Source: Myxococcus stipitatus
GTDB lineage: Bacteria; Myxococcota; Myxococcia; Myxococcales; Myxococcaceae
Length of the DNA: 64,000 nt
NCBI RefSeq assembly: GCF_037414475.1
Contig: NZ_CP147913.1
Location: 8,690,501-8,754,500, forward strand
Direction of reading: 5' to 3'
Made by a program: the position numbers and the translations under genes. Below are positions 51,113-60,535 of this stretch, in pieces; within the stretch, counting starts at the first letter, position 1, and the number at the start of each line of letters is the position of its first letter. The notes under the pieces were generated by a model. That model saw nothing but the letters and a program-made list of their open reading frames with translations. It was not told where the DNA came from and ran no database searches.

Positions 51113-54100
51113 GCCCCGCGCGCTTCCGTCCCGTCGCCATCGTGGGCGTGGGGTGCGTGTTCCCCCAGGCGAACAGCGTGGAGGCTTTCTGGTCGAAGCT
51201 CTTGACGGGCGGCACGGCCCTGGGAGTGCTGAACGAGCGGGAGTTCCGCTCGGACGGATACTTCGACTCCTCGCCGACGACACCCGACCGCACGCATTGC
51301 CGTCATGGCGCGCTCGTGGACGAACTGGAGCTGGACGCGCGGAGGTACCGCATCCCGCCCAAGGTCTTGCGAGACATGCATCGGATGCAGCTTGCGTTCA
51401 TCGACGCCACCGCACAGGCGCTCGATGACGCGCGGAGGAGCCTGACGGGAGTGGCACCAGAGCGTGTCGGGTTGGTGCTCGGGTCGACAGGCGGTGGATT
51501 GCGCCCTGGGGCTCGTGTCCACACTCGGCTCGTGGACATGCTGCGCTCCCTGTCCGCGTCGCGGACACTGTCCTCCCGTCATCCGGGAATGGCGGCGGAG
51601 CTGTCGGAGGCGCTCACGGTTCAGCTTCAAGCGGAGCTGTCCGGGACCAGCGAGACCGAGGCCACCGCGTCGTTCAGCAGCATCTGGGCGGGCCGCGCCG
51701 CCAAGCTCTTCGACCTGCGAGGGCCTCACTTCACGGTGGATGCGGGACATGCGTCCTCGCTGGCGGCCATTCAGAGCGCGAGCCAGCAGCTCAACTCCGG
51801 GGACTGCGACGTGGTGTTGGCGTCGGGATGCAGCCAACTGCTGACGCCGCATGACCTGGTGGCGTTCGGCAAACAGGGAGCGTTGGGGACGTCCTCGCTG
51901 GTGCCGTTCGACTCCCGCTCGGGTGGCACGCTCCTGGGGGAAGGTGTCGGCGTGTTCGTCCTGCGCCGGCTGGAAGACGCGGTGGCGTCGGGCGCGAAGG
52001 TCTACGCGGTCATCCGAGGCATCGGCGCGGCGTCCAGCGGTGCGAGCTCCTCGCTCCTGACTCCGGGGCCGAAGGGCCAGGTCCTGGCGATGCGCGAAGC
52101 CTATGCGCGGGCAGGCTATGGACCCCGCGAGGTGCAGTATGTGGAATGCCATGGCTCGGGGATACCCGAGGAGGACGCGACCGAACTCGCGAGCCTGCGT
52201 GAGCTCTGGTCCGAAGCGGAGGATTCATCGCGGGTGCGGCTGGGCGCGGTGAAGGAGCTGACAGGGCACCTCCAGGCGGCCTCGGGAGCAGCGGGGTTGT
52301 TGAAGGTGGCCCTCTCGCTGTTCCACAAGGTGCTCCCGCCCCAACACACCGCGCGGGACTCCGCGGATCTCCGCGCCTCGCCGTTCCACTTCGCGAAGAC
52401 GCCGTCGCCATGGCCGCCGGTCAAGGACGGGGCGCGGCGCGCATCGGTCAACGCCATCGGGTTGGGGGGACTGAACTATCACCTGACGCTCGAGGAGTTC
52501 TCCGCGGACGCGCATGCATGCCTCGCGGCCACCTTGCGCCCACCGCGTCCTCCCGAGCCCATCGCCATCGTGGGGTTGGGAGGTATCTTTCCGGGCGCGA
52601 GTGACGTCGCGAGCCTTTGGGGCAACCTGCTGGAGAAGCGCTGCGCGATTGGCGCGATCCCACCCGAGCGAGCGGAGACCGCCCGCTACCTGGACCCGAC
52701 GCGCAAGAGCAAGGCCCGGCCCTACACCAACCTCGCGGGCTACGTCGTCGATGGGAGCTGGCCACAAGAGCGGGTCCGCGTCTCGGAGGGCGTCGCGGCG
52801 CAGATAGACCGAGGGCAGAGCTGGACGATGCGGGCCGCGTTGCAGGCGCTCGACGATGCCGGGCACTCACCCGGGAGCGTGGACCCACGGCGCGTCGCGG
52901 TCGCGATGGGCTACATGCCGCCGCTCGAGCGTGAGTTCCAGACGCAGGCGCGCGTGTACTACGCGGAGTTCGACGAACGGCTCGAGGCGCAGTTGCGGAA
53001 GCGGGGCATCGACGCCGAGACGGCGCGCCGCATCCGCGACGAGGTGGAGGCGGAGTACAAGCGCGAGCTGCCTCCCATCAACGCCGAGACGCTGCCGGGC
53101 TATCTCGGCAGTCTCGCGGTGGCGCGTGTCGCGCATCACCTGGACTTCCAGGGGCCGGTGATGATGGTGGAGTCTGCGTGTGCCTCCAGCCTGGCGGCCG
53201 TGGACATCGCCGCCAACTTCCTGCACACGCGCGAGAGTGACCTGGTGCTCGCGGGTGGCATGTACGCGACGCTGGGTGTGGACGCCATGACCCAGTGGTG
53301 CTCCTTCGGAGGTTTGTCGCAAAGCGGCTCGTTTCCATTCGATGCGCGAGCCGATGGCTACGTGACGAGCGAAGGCGCGGCCATGCTCGCGCTCAAGCGC
53401 CTCTCGGATGCGGAGGCGGCGGGTGACCGCATCTACGCGGTGATTCGCGCGGTCGCGGGAGCCACCGACCCGAAGAGCGCTTCCATCTGGGCGCCATCAT
53501 CGGAGGGACAGGCGCAGGCGGTGCGCAGGGCCGTGGAGAAGGCCGGAGTCACTCCCGAGGACATCCAGTATCTGGAAGGCCACGGCACGGGGACGCCGGT
53601 GGGGGACCCCGTCGAGGTGGAGACGTATCGCGCGGTGTACGGGCGCGCGGGAGCCGGGAGGAAGGTCTTCCTGGGCTCCATCAAGTCGAACCTGGGCCAC
53701 CTGAACTCCGGAGCAGGAGCCGCGTCACTGCTCAAGGTCGCGCTCGCGCTGCACCATGGACAGGTTCCGCCCAACGCGGGCTTCGCGACGCCCAACCCGG
53801 TCATCCCGTGGCGTGAGCTGCCGTTCCATGTCCCCACGCGGCCCGAGCCATGGGAGCCCGACGAGCACGGTGTCCGCCGCGCGGGCGTCACCTCATTGGG
53901 CTTGGGAGGCACCAGCTTCCACGCGGTCGTGGAGGAGCATGTGCCCAAGGCCACGGTGCTGCGCATCGATGGAGCGGAGCGAGGCGAGCTGCTCTCGAAG
54001 GTGGAGCACCTTCTGAGCGAGCGCGGACATGTGCCCGATAGGAAGTCGGAGCGAGGCGCGGATGACGTGGAGACTCCATGCCGCTTCGCGGTGGCGCTGC

Positions 54101-55038
54101 CCTCCGGGATGACCGCACGACGGATGCTATCGCGTGCTCGGGATGCACTGGCGGGCGCGGCGACGCTCGCGATGCCGGAGCAGGGACTCTATTTCTACGA
54201 CACGCGCGATTCGCGCCGGCTCCATGAGCGGAAGGTGGCCTGGGTCTTCGCGGCGGGAGGGAGCGCCCCCGCGAATGGGCTCCACGCGCTGGCCGAACGG
54301 TATCCCGAGGTGCTCACCACGCTGGATGACGCGGCGTCCGCTTTCGAGGACGTCACGGGGCAGCCGCTGCGAATCGCGTCGGGGCAGGACGGACTTCCTG
54401 GCGACCTGTCGGAGGTCGTGACCGGGGTCGCGTACTACCGGCTGCTGCGCGCTCGCGGGCTTCGGGTCGACATCCTGTTGGGGGAGGGGGCAGGGGAGTA
54501 CAGCGCCCTGGCCGCGAGTGGAATGCTCTCGATGAGGGACACGGTGCGCGCCTTGTTCCTGAGGTCTCGTGCACGAGCGCACCTCGACTCTCGCCCCTCG
54601 CGTCCTGGTGCGAGCGCGCTGCAAGCCTTGAGGGAGGGACTGGTGGAGCTTGCCTGGAGTTCTCCCCAGGTGCCGGTCCTGTCCGCCGTGCATGGGCGCT
54701 ACCACGAGGCCTCACCTCAGGTTGGTTTCCTCGCGCGACACCTCGCCTTGCTGGATGCGCAGCCCTCTCGCTTCCACGAGCACGTGCGCCGCATCTACGA
54801 CGACGGAGTGCGCGTGTTTCTCGAGGCCGGTTCTGGTGAGTCGTTGGCCGCTTGTCTCGAGTCCACGCCGGGCATCGCCGCGCAGGTGATGCATGCCCGG
54901 CATCCCGCTGGGACGGAAGCGGTCGAGCGGTTCCAGCGCCTGTGGGCCTTCAGTGACGTTCACCGTTTGCTGCCATCCGCTGAGCGCGCTCGCGCGCTCC
55001 GGCCTGGAAGCACCTTCCATGAAGAGCAAGTGAGATGA
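51109..55038 (+). CDS. Paralogous synthase subunit: KS(Cys→His)-KS-degenerate AT
   Basis: 1309-residue paralogue of the subunit at 36802, colinear along most of its length. KS domain 1 has His214 at the cysteine position (VDAGHAS) but keeps ECHGSGI and KELTGH. KS domain 2 is intact: Cys691, EGHGTGT, KSNLGH. The third domain is a decayed AT: FPGQG is replaced by FAAGGSAP, the nucleophile serine is Gly1127 (GEGAGEY), and a large part including the catalytic histidine segment is deleted. This subunit therefore cannot load extender units itself and must rely on the AT at 36802 or the trans-acting protein at 60536. Overlaps both neighbours by ATGA. Confidence 0.9.
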   Translation: MSPARFRPVAIVGVGCVFPQANSVEAFWSKLLTGGTALGVLNEREFRSDGYFDSSPTTPDRTHCRHGALVDELELDARRYRIPPKVLRDMHRMQLAFIDATAQALDDARRSLTGVAPERVGLVLGSTGGGLRPGARVHTRLVDMLRSLSASRTLSSRHPGMAAELSEALTVQLQAELSGTSETEATASFSSIWAGRAAKLFDLRGPHFTVDAGHASSLAAIQSASQQLNSGDCDVVLASGCSQLLTPHDLVAFGKQGALGTSSLVPFDSRSGGTLLGEGVGVFVLRRLEDAVASGAKVYAVIRGIGAASSGASSSLLTPGPKGQVLAMREAYARAGYGPREVQYVECHGSGIPEEDATELASLRELWSEAEDSSRVRLGAVKELTGHLQAASGAAGLLKVALSLFHKVLPPQHTARDSADLRASPFHFAKTPSPWPPVKDGARRASVNAIGLGGLNYHLTLEEFSADAHACLAATLRPPRPPEPIAIVGLGGIFPGASDVASLWGNLLEKRCAIGAIPPERAETARYLDPTRKSKARPYTNLAGYVVDGSWPQERVRVSEGVAAQIDRGQSWTMRAALQALDDAGHSPGSVDPRRVAVAMGYMPPLEREFQTQARVYYAEFDERLEAQLRKRGIDAETARRIRDEVEAEYKRELPPINAETLPGYLGSLAVARVAHHLDFQGPVMMVESACASSLAAVDIAANFLHTRESDLVLAGGMYATLGVDAMTQWCSFGGLSQSGSFPFDARADGYVTSEGAAMLALKRLSDAEAAGDRIYAVIRAVAGATDPKSASIWAPSSEGQAQAVRRAVEKAGVTPEDIQYLEGHGTGTPVGDPVEVETYRAVYGRAGAGRKVFLGSIKSNLGHLNSGAGAASLLKVALALHHGQVPPNAGFATPNPVIPWRELPFHVPTRPEPWEPDEHGVRRAGVTSLGLGGTSFHAVVEEHVPKATVLRIDGAERGELLSKVEHLLSERGHVPDRKSERGADDVETPCRFAVALPSGMTARRMLSRARDALAGAATLAMPEQGLYFYDTRDSRRLHERKVAWVFAAGGSAPANGLHALAERYPEVLTTLDDAASAFEDVTGQPLRIASGQDGLPGDLSEVVTGVAYYRLLRARGLRVDILLGEGAGEYSALAASGMLSMRDTVRALFLRSRARAHLDSRPSRPGASALQALREGLVELAWSSPQVPVLSAVHGRYHEASPQVGFLARHLALLDAQPSRFHEHVRRIYDDGVRVFLEAGSGESLAACLESTPGIAAQVMHARHPAGTEAVERFQRLWAFSDVHRLLPSAERARALRPGSTFHEEQVR

Positions 55039-58000
55039 CCTCGGAAACTCAGGCAGCGACCCGGACGTCCACGCCCATTGCCATCATCGGGGCTTCGTGT
55101 CTGGTGGCGGGCGCCGAAACGCCGGAGCAGCTCTGGCGATACATCTCGGAAGGGACGCCGCGGTTCGCGCAGGTCCCGACGTCGCGCTTCCGGTGGGAGA
55201 GCTTCTACAGCAAGGACTCCTCCGACACGGAGAAGGGCGAGGTGTGGCGGGCGTCGTTCTTCAACGACCTGGAGCTGCCGTGGCGTGAGTACAAGGTCGG
55301 GCCGAAGATGCTCGATGAGCTCCACCGCTGTGAGCTGTACACGGTGGAGGCGATTCGGCGGGCCCTCGTGGATGCGCGCCTGTTGGAGCGTCCGTTTCCC
55401 CGTGAGCGCACCGCCGTCATCATGGGCGGGTCGGAGATGGGCTACGACCCGCGCGTCATCCATCCCTTCCTCTGGCACCGGCCCAAGTTGACGGCGGCCG
55501 TGCAGGCGGCGGTTGACGGCTCGGGGCTCCACGAGGACGCCCGGCGCCGCATCATGGAAGACGCCGAGCGCGCGTTCCACGAAGTCAGTCACCGCGAGTT
55601 CACGCGCGGCACCGTCTCCGGGATGAGTCTGTCACTGGGACGGGCCTGTTCCTTGTTCGACCTGAAGGGACCGCACTTCGTGGTGAACTCGGCGTGTTCG
55701 TCCGTGCTGTCCGCGTTGGAGAGCGCCGTCAACGGGCTCACGCTGGGCGATTACGACGTCGCGCTGGTGGGAGGCACGAGCCCCTATTTGACGCCCGCGC
55801 CCTTCGTCACCTTCGAGCGGATGCGGCTGCTGACGCGCGAGGCCCAGCCCCGTCCCTTCGATGCCGACGCGAGTGGGACTCTCCTGGGAGAGGGCACGGG
55901 CTTCTTCGTGCTGCGGCGCTTGGAGGACGCGCTGAAGCAGGGCGACTCCATCCTCGGCGTCATCCGAGGCATCAGCGGCGCGAACGACGGGCGCAGAGGC
56001 GCGTTGATCAGCCCACCCCTGGATGCCCAGGTCCGCGCGGCGCAGCGGGCATACGAGCTCGCGGGGTACTCACCCGAAACGGTCCAGTATCTGGAGTGTC
56101 ACGCCAATGGCGTGGAGTTCCTCGAAGCGTCAGAAATCGCGGCGATGCAGAAGGTGTTCGCGGGTCATTCGCCGCGCAGCCTGACCATCGGCTCCACCAA
56201 GAACATGGTGGGCTATCTGCTCTCGGCGTCGACGCTTCCGGGCATCGTCCGCACGTTGATGGCCATGAAGCACCAGACGTTGCCCGCGCAGGCACACGTG
56301 CGTCAGCCTCGCGAGGAGCTGCGCGCGCAGGGCTCTCCCTTCCAATTGCTCGCGGAGCCCGCGCCGTGGAAGGCACCCGCGGACGGAACGCCTCGTCGCG
56401 CGGGGGTGAACTCGCTGGCGATGGGGGGACAGGCCTATCACCTGGCGTTGGAGGAGTTCGTTCCGGAGTACCACGCGCGGCTGGTCTCGCGGCTCGGTCC
56501 CGCCCCGAAGCGGGAGCCGGTCGCCGTCGTGTCGTACGGAGCCCTGGCGCCGGGCGCGCTGGACAGCGACACGTTCTACGAGAACGTGCTGGGGAAGAAG
56601 AACCACATCATCCGGGTGCCCAAGGAGCGGTTCGACATCGACCGGTACTTCGGCTCCGAGGGGGAGATGGGGAAGATCTACTGCCCGCTTGGAGGATTCA
56701 TCGAGGGCTTCAAGTTCGATGAGAAGGCGTTCCTCATTCCTCCGACGTTGGCGGTGCAACTGGACCGCTCACACCTCTTCGCGCTGACAGCGGCGGAGGA
56801 GGCGCTGCGCAAGACGACCGCGCCCCAGAAGGCACCGTTGCGAACCTCGGTCTTCATGGCGGACATGCCCGGGCGCCTGCGCGAGCGGGAGGTCGAGCTG
56901 CGCATCACCTATACCGAGATGGATGTGCTCTTCCGGCGGGTGCTCCAGGAGCACGGGCTTCCACCCGCCGCGGTCGATGAGCTTGCCCGCGAGGCCGAGG
57001 GGAACTTCAAGGCTCGCATGGCGCCCATGACGCCCTATACCCATGCGGGATATGCCGGCAGCTCGGAGGCGACGCTCATCGCCCATGTGTATGGCTTCAA
57101 GGGGGCCACGGGCATCTTCGAGAGCACCTGCGCGTCCTCGCTCGCGGCCATCGATGCGGGCGTCGAGAACCTCCAACTGGGCCTCGCGGACGTCGTGTTG
57201 GCGGGCGGAGTGTTCTCGGATCTGGAACCCGACCTGTATGCCATCAACTGCACCTTCCGAGGGGTGAGTGGCTCGGGGAGCCGTCCGTTCGACGCGGAGG
57301 CCTCCGGGTTCATCCCGGGCGAAGGAGCGGGTGTCGTGGTGCTCAAGCGCCTGAAGGACGCGGAGCGGGATGGCGACGCGATTCTGGGCATCATCAAGGG
57401 AATCGGGTCCTCCAGTGATGGGAAGGGCAAGTCGCTGCTCGCGCCCAATCCGGTGGGACAGGAGCTGGCGGTTCGTCGCGCGATGGAGCGAGCGGAGGTC
57501 TCCCCCTCGTCCATCCAGTACATCGAATGCCACGGCACGGCGACGCCCGTGGGGGACTTCACGGAGATCTCCACCTACTCGCAGGTCATGCGTGGGCTCG
57601 CTCCGGGCTCGGTGGGTATCGGTTCAGTGAAGTCGATGATTGGCCACCTGCACTCGGCGGCGGGAGTCATCAACCTCATCAAGGTGTTGAAGAGCCTGGA
57701 GCACCGCGTGCTTCCGCCGCAGATCAACTTCGAGCGCCCGAATCCGGATATCGCGTGGGACACCGTTCCCTTCGAGGTCATCACGGAGGCGCGGCCCTGG
57801 AATGCTCCCGCCGATGGAGGTCCACGCAGGGCGAGCCTCAGCGCGTTCGGCATGGGCGGCACCAACTACCACGTGGTGGTGGAGGAGTACGCCGGGCGAC
57901 GCGAGGACGACAACTCCTTCCCCTTGGTGGGAGCGGTGCTGGAGCGCACCGAGGACACGTTGTCCGCCGTGCGTGAGCTGAACCTCGAGACGGACCGCTA

Positions 58001-58874
58001 CCTGAGTGAACACAAGGTCAACGGCGTCGCGGTGCTCCCAGGCACTTTCGGTATGGAGCTGATGGCGGAGGCCGCGCTGCTGCTTCGTCCTGGGTTCGAC
58101 GTGAGGGGGCTCGAGGGCGTGCGCTACCACCAGGCGGCGAAGGTCTGGGAGGGGCGGAGTACGCGCCTCGTTGTCTCGGCGAGCGCGGGCGCGGCGGATA
58201 CTTCGGGGCGGGTAAGCGTGGCCCTCCAGGTGGACATGGAGCTGAGGCCTCGCGCCGACCTGCCAGCGGTTCGCCGCAAGCTCTACACCGGGACCGTGGT
58301 CCTCTCCGCGCGGCGCACGCTTCGAGAAGAGGACACCGTGAAGGTGGAGCCCGCGATGGCGGCGCTCTTCTCGACCGAGGGGCGCCAGGACTTCCGCCCG
58401 CTCTACAACCGTGGCGAGGAGACGCATCTCGGCCCCCGGATGCAGGGTTGCCGATACCTGCGCTTCTTGTCACCCACGCAACAAGCCGCGTGGGTGATGC
58501 AGGAGCGGATGGAGGACCTGTTCTCCTTCACCCCATCTCCGCGCTTCCGGGTGGGGCCGCTCGTGCTGGACGCCATCAACCACGCGGCGGGGATGACCGC
58601 GTACTACTCGCTCGAGTCCCTGGTCCTCCCGGAGGGCGTGGACCGCATGCGACTGCACGAGCCATTGCCCGTGGGTGAGGAGGTCGCGGTCCACTGCACC
58701 TATCTGGGGACCCATGAAGGCATCGCCCGACTTCGCGTCGTGGCCTTCCATCCTCGGACTCGCAAGGTCTTCGTCGAACTCGACGGACTCCGATTCAGCG
58801 TGCTGGGGCACCTGGGGCCGGAGCTCAAGCCCATCATCGACGGCCGCCTGAAAGGAACGCAGGGGCGGGCGTAG
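55035..58874 (+). CDS. Synthase subunit: KS-KS-DH
   Basis: 1279-residue subunit. The first KS (about residues 12-465) keeps its cysteine, Cys221 (VNSACSSV), and the first histidine (ECHANGV), but the second histidine motif reads TKNMVGY, so condensation is probably impaired. The second KS (about 485-955) has Cys699 (ESTCASSL), ECHGTAT and VKSMIGH and looks active. The C-terminal DH (about 975-1270) has HKVNGVAVLPG with His993 and VLDAINH with Asp1179, an intact catalytic pair. It should carry out condensation and dehydration on the shared ACPs. The start overlaps the previous gene by ATGA; the next gene follows after 28 bp. Confidence 0.9.
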   Translation: MTSETQAATRTSTPIAIIGASCLVAGAETPEQLWRYISEGTPRFAQVPTSRFRWESFYSKDSSDTEKGEVWRASFFNDLELPWREYKVGPKMLDELHRCELYTVEAIRRALVDARLLERPFPRERTAVIMGGSEMGYDPRVIHPFLWHRPKLTAAVQAAVDGSGLHEDARRRIMEDAERAFHEVSHREFTRGTVSGMSLSLGRACSLFDLKGPHFVVNSACSSVLSALESAVNGLTLGDYDVALVGGTSPYLTPAPFVTFERMRLLTREAQPRPFDADASGTLLGEGTGFFVLRRLEDALKQGDSILGVIRGISGANDGRRGALISPPLDAQVRAAQRAYELAGYSPETVQYLECHANGVEFLEASEIAAMQKVFAGHSPRSLTIGSTKNMVGYLLSASTLPGIVRTLMAMKHQTLPAQAHVRQPREELRAQGSPFQLLAEPAPWKAPADGTPRRAGVNSLAMGGQAYHLALEEFVPEYHARLVSRLGPAPKREPVAVVSYGALAPGALDSDTFYENVLGKKNHIIRVPKERFDIDRYFGSEGEMGKIYCPLGGFIEGFKFDEKAFLIPPTLAVQLDRSHLFALTAAEEALRKTTAPQKAPLRTSVFMADMPGRLREREVELRITYTEMDVLFRRVLQEHGLPPAAVDELAREAEGNFKARMAPMTPYTHAGYAGSSEATLIAHVYGFKGATGIFESTCASSLAAIDAGVENLQLGLADVVLAGGVFSDLEPDLYAINCTFRGVSGSGSRPFDAEASGFIPGEGAGVVVLKRLKDAERDGDAILGIIKGIGSSSDGKGKSLLAPNPVGQELAVRRAMERAEVSPSSIQYIECHGTATPVGDFTEISTYSQVMRGLAPGSVGIGSVKSMIGHLHSAAGVINLIKVLKSLEHRVLPPQINFERPNPDIAWDTVPFEVITEARPWNAPADGGPRRASLSAFGMGGTNYHVVVEEYAGRREDDNSFPLVGAVLERTEDTLSAVRELNLETDRYLSEHKVNGVAVLPGTFGMELMAEAALLLRPGFDVRGLEGVRYHQAAKVWEGRSTRLVVSASAGAADTSGRVSVALQVDMELRPRADLPAVRRKLYTGTVVLSARRTLREEDTVKVEPAMAALFSTEGRQDFRPLYNRGEETHLGPRMQGCRYLRFLSPTQQAAWVMQERMEDLFSFTPSPRFRVGPLVLDAINHAAGMTAYYSLESLVLPEGVDRMRLHEPLPVGEEVAVHCTYLGTHEGIARLRVVAFHPRTRKVFVELDGLRFSVLGHLGPELKPIIDGRLKGTQGRA

Positions 58875-58902
58875 GCCGTCGCGTCTCCGTGCGACTCTCA
58901 TC

Positions 58903-60495
58903 ATGACATCGACACCGTCTTTTCATCCGCCGTTCGTCTGGGGTACGCGCGCGGCGGGCCTGTTGTTGTGTGTGCTCTCCTGGCACCTCGGTGGATGGGC
59001 CTTCCTGGGATGGGCGTGGGCCGCGCTGAGCCTGTTGCGGGTGCCCCGCCGCGGGTTGCTGGTGGAACTGGCCGGGGTCTCCGGCCTGTTGCTGCTGCTG
59101 TCACCTGACTGGATGCCACTGGTGGGCGTGGTGCTTGCGCTGTGCGTGATTCCACTCGCGCCCGAATCCCACGCGCTGAACATGAATGGCGTGGACCGCT
59201 ACTTCTATCTCCAGGACGGTCCTGGTTCGCGGATGAACTCGCATCACTTCGTGGACACGGACGCGCCGATGGAGCGCGAGCCACTGGAGCGCGCCGTGTC
59301 CGCCGTGCTGGGCGAGGTGCCTCTGGCCCGCTCGTTCGTCCGCGAGGCGCCTCTCGGAATCGTGCGCTTCGTGGCGCGGCGCCCTTGGGTCGGGCCCACG
59401 GAGCTGTTGTCGTGGTCGGACCTGCCCGTCGAGGCGGAGGATTCGCGCGTATTGGATGCGCCCATGGACCTGCGGCGCCTGCCGCCGTGGCGAGTGATTC
59501 ACGCGCCTCGACCCGAGGGTGGCTTTCGCCTGTGTCTCACGGTCCATCACAGCGCGGTGGATGGGGAAGGGGGGCTGCTGATGCTCGACCTGCTCGTGCG
59601 CCGCTACAACGAACTGCGCGCGGGGAGACCGCTCTCGCCGCGAGTCCCACTGCACGGTGGCCAGCGCTTGCGAGCGCAGACGCGCCCTCGGGGGCTGGGA
59701 TGGACGCTGCGGATGATGCGCCGGCACTTCTCCCTGGGAGACCAGGACAAGGGCGCTTCGGCCGTGCTCGCGGATGATGTGGCCGCGCGTCCCACGCACA
59801 CGCGGCACCACCTGCTGCGCATCCCGGGGGAGAGCTGGCAGCGCCTCAAGGCCGTCTCCACCGCGCGGGGCGTGAGCCGCAATGACCTGCTCGTGGGGGC
59901 TGTCTTCCGCGCCGCCGATGCACTTCGTCAGGCGCGTGGCGCGCCGGACCTGCGGTTCCGAGCCTTCGTGCCGACGAATCTCCGCTCCGCGCTGGGGATT
60001 CCATCCGGATTGGGCAACTACCTGGGAATGCTTCAAGTCGTGGCGCGTCCCGACGAGATTCGCTCACCGGGCCTGGAGCGGCTCTTGTCGGAGTCCATCC
60101 GGAGCATGCGGGTCCTCGAGGAGTCCGTGGGCTTCATGGTCAACATGGGGCTGGTGACGCTGATGCCCCCCGGGATGTTCCGGGCGGCGTTGAAGCGCAA
60201 TGACGCGGACCCCTCCGCGTTCAACTACTCGCTGCTGGTGAGCACCATCCGCCAGCCCGAGGAGCTGGCCCTGCCGGAAGGTATCGGCACCGAGCGTGTC
60301 CTGGTCCGCGGCTCCCTCACGGGAAGCCCCTGCATCGGCGTCGTCATCATCCATTCAGGGGGAGCGGTGCACGGCGTCATCGAATACCTCTCGCCGACGA
60401 TGCGCGACGCGACGGTGCACGAGTTCGGTGAACGGTGGCTGGCCGAGGTCGAACGCCTGGCTTCGGCGGATCAATCACTGCCCGCCGCGAGCTGA
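58903..60495 (+). CDS. Membrane-anchored HHxxxDG acyltransferase
   Basis: 530-residue protein. Residues 10-90 contain two or three hydrophobic segments (AAGLLLCVLSWHLGGWAF, LAGVSGLLLLLSPDWM, VGVVLALCVIPLA) that should anchor it in the inner membrane. The rest is a chloramphenicol-acetyltransferase-like/condensation fold with HHSAVDG at residues 215-221, as in wax-ester synthase and PapA-type acyltransferases, followed by DLRFRAFVPTNLRS and FNYSLLVSTI. It probably transfers the finished acyl chain from ACP or CoA to a hydroxyl or amine at the membrane. It follows the KS-KS-DH gene by 28 bp. No thioesterase is present, so this is a candidate release enzyme. Confidence 0.87.
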   Translation: MTSTPSFHPPFVWGTRAAGLLLCVLSWHLGGWAFLGWAWAALSLLRVPRRGLLVELAGVSGLLLLLSPDWMPLVGVVLALCVIPLAPESHALNMNGVDRYFYLQDGPGSRMNSHHFVDTDAPMEREPLERAVSAVLGEVPLARSFVREAPLGIVRFVARRPWVGPTELLSWSDLPVEAEDSRVLDAPMDLRRLPPWRVIHAPRPEGGFRLCLTVHHSAVDGEGGLLMLDLLVRRYNELRAGRPLSPRVPLHGGQRLRAQTRPRGLGWTLRMMRRHFSLGDQDKGASAVLADDVAARPTHTRHHLLRIPGESWQRLKAVSTARGVSRNDLLVGAVFRAADALRQARGAPDLRFRAFVPTNLRSALGIPSGLGNYLGMLQVVARPDEIRSPGLERLLSESIRSMRVLEESVGFMVNMGLVTLMPPGMFRAALKRNDADPSAFNYSLLVSTIRQPEELALPEGIGTERVLVRGSLTGSPCIGVVIIHSGGAVHGVIEYLSPTMRDATVHEFGERWLAEVERLASADQSLPAAS

Positions 60496-60535
60496 CGCCG
60501 GAACACCGCGCGGCTTCCCTTGAAGAACGCCTTGG

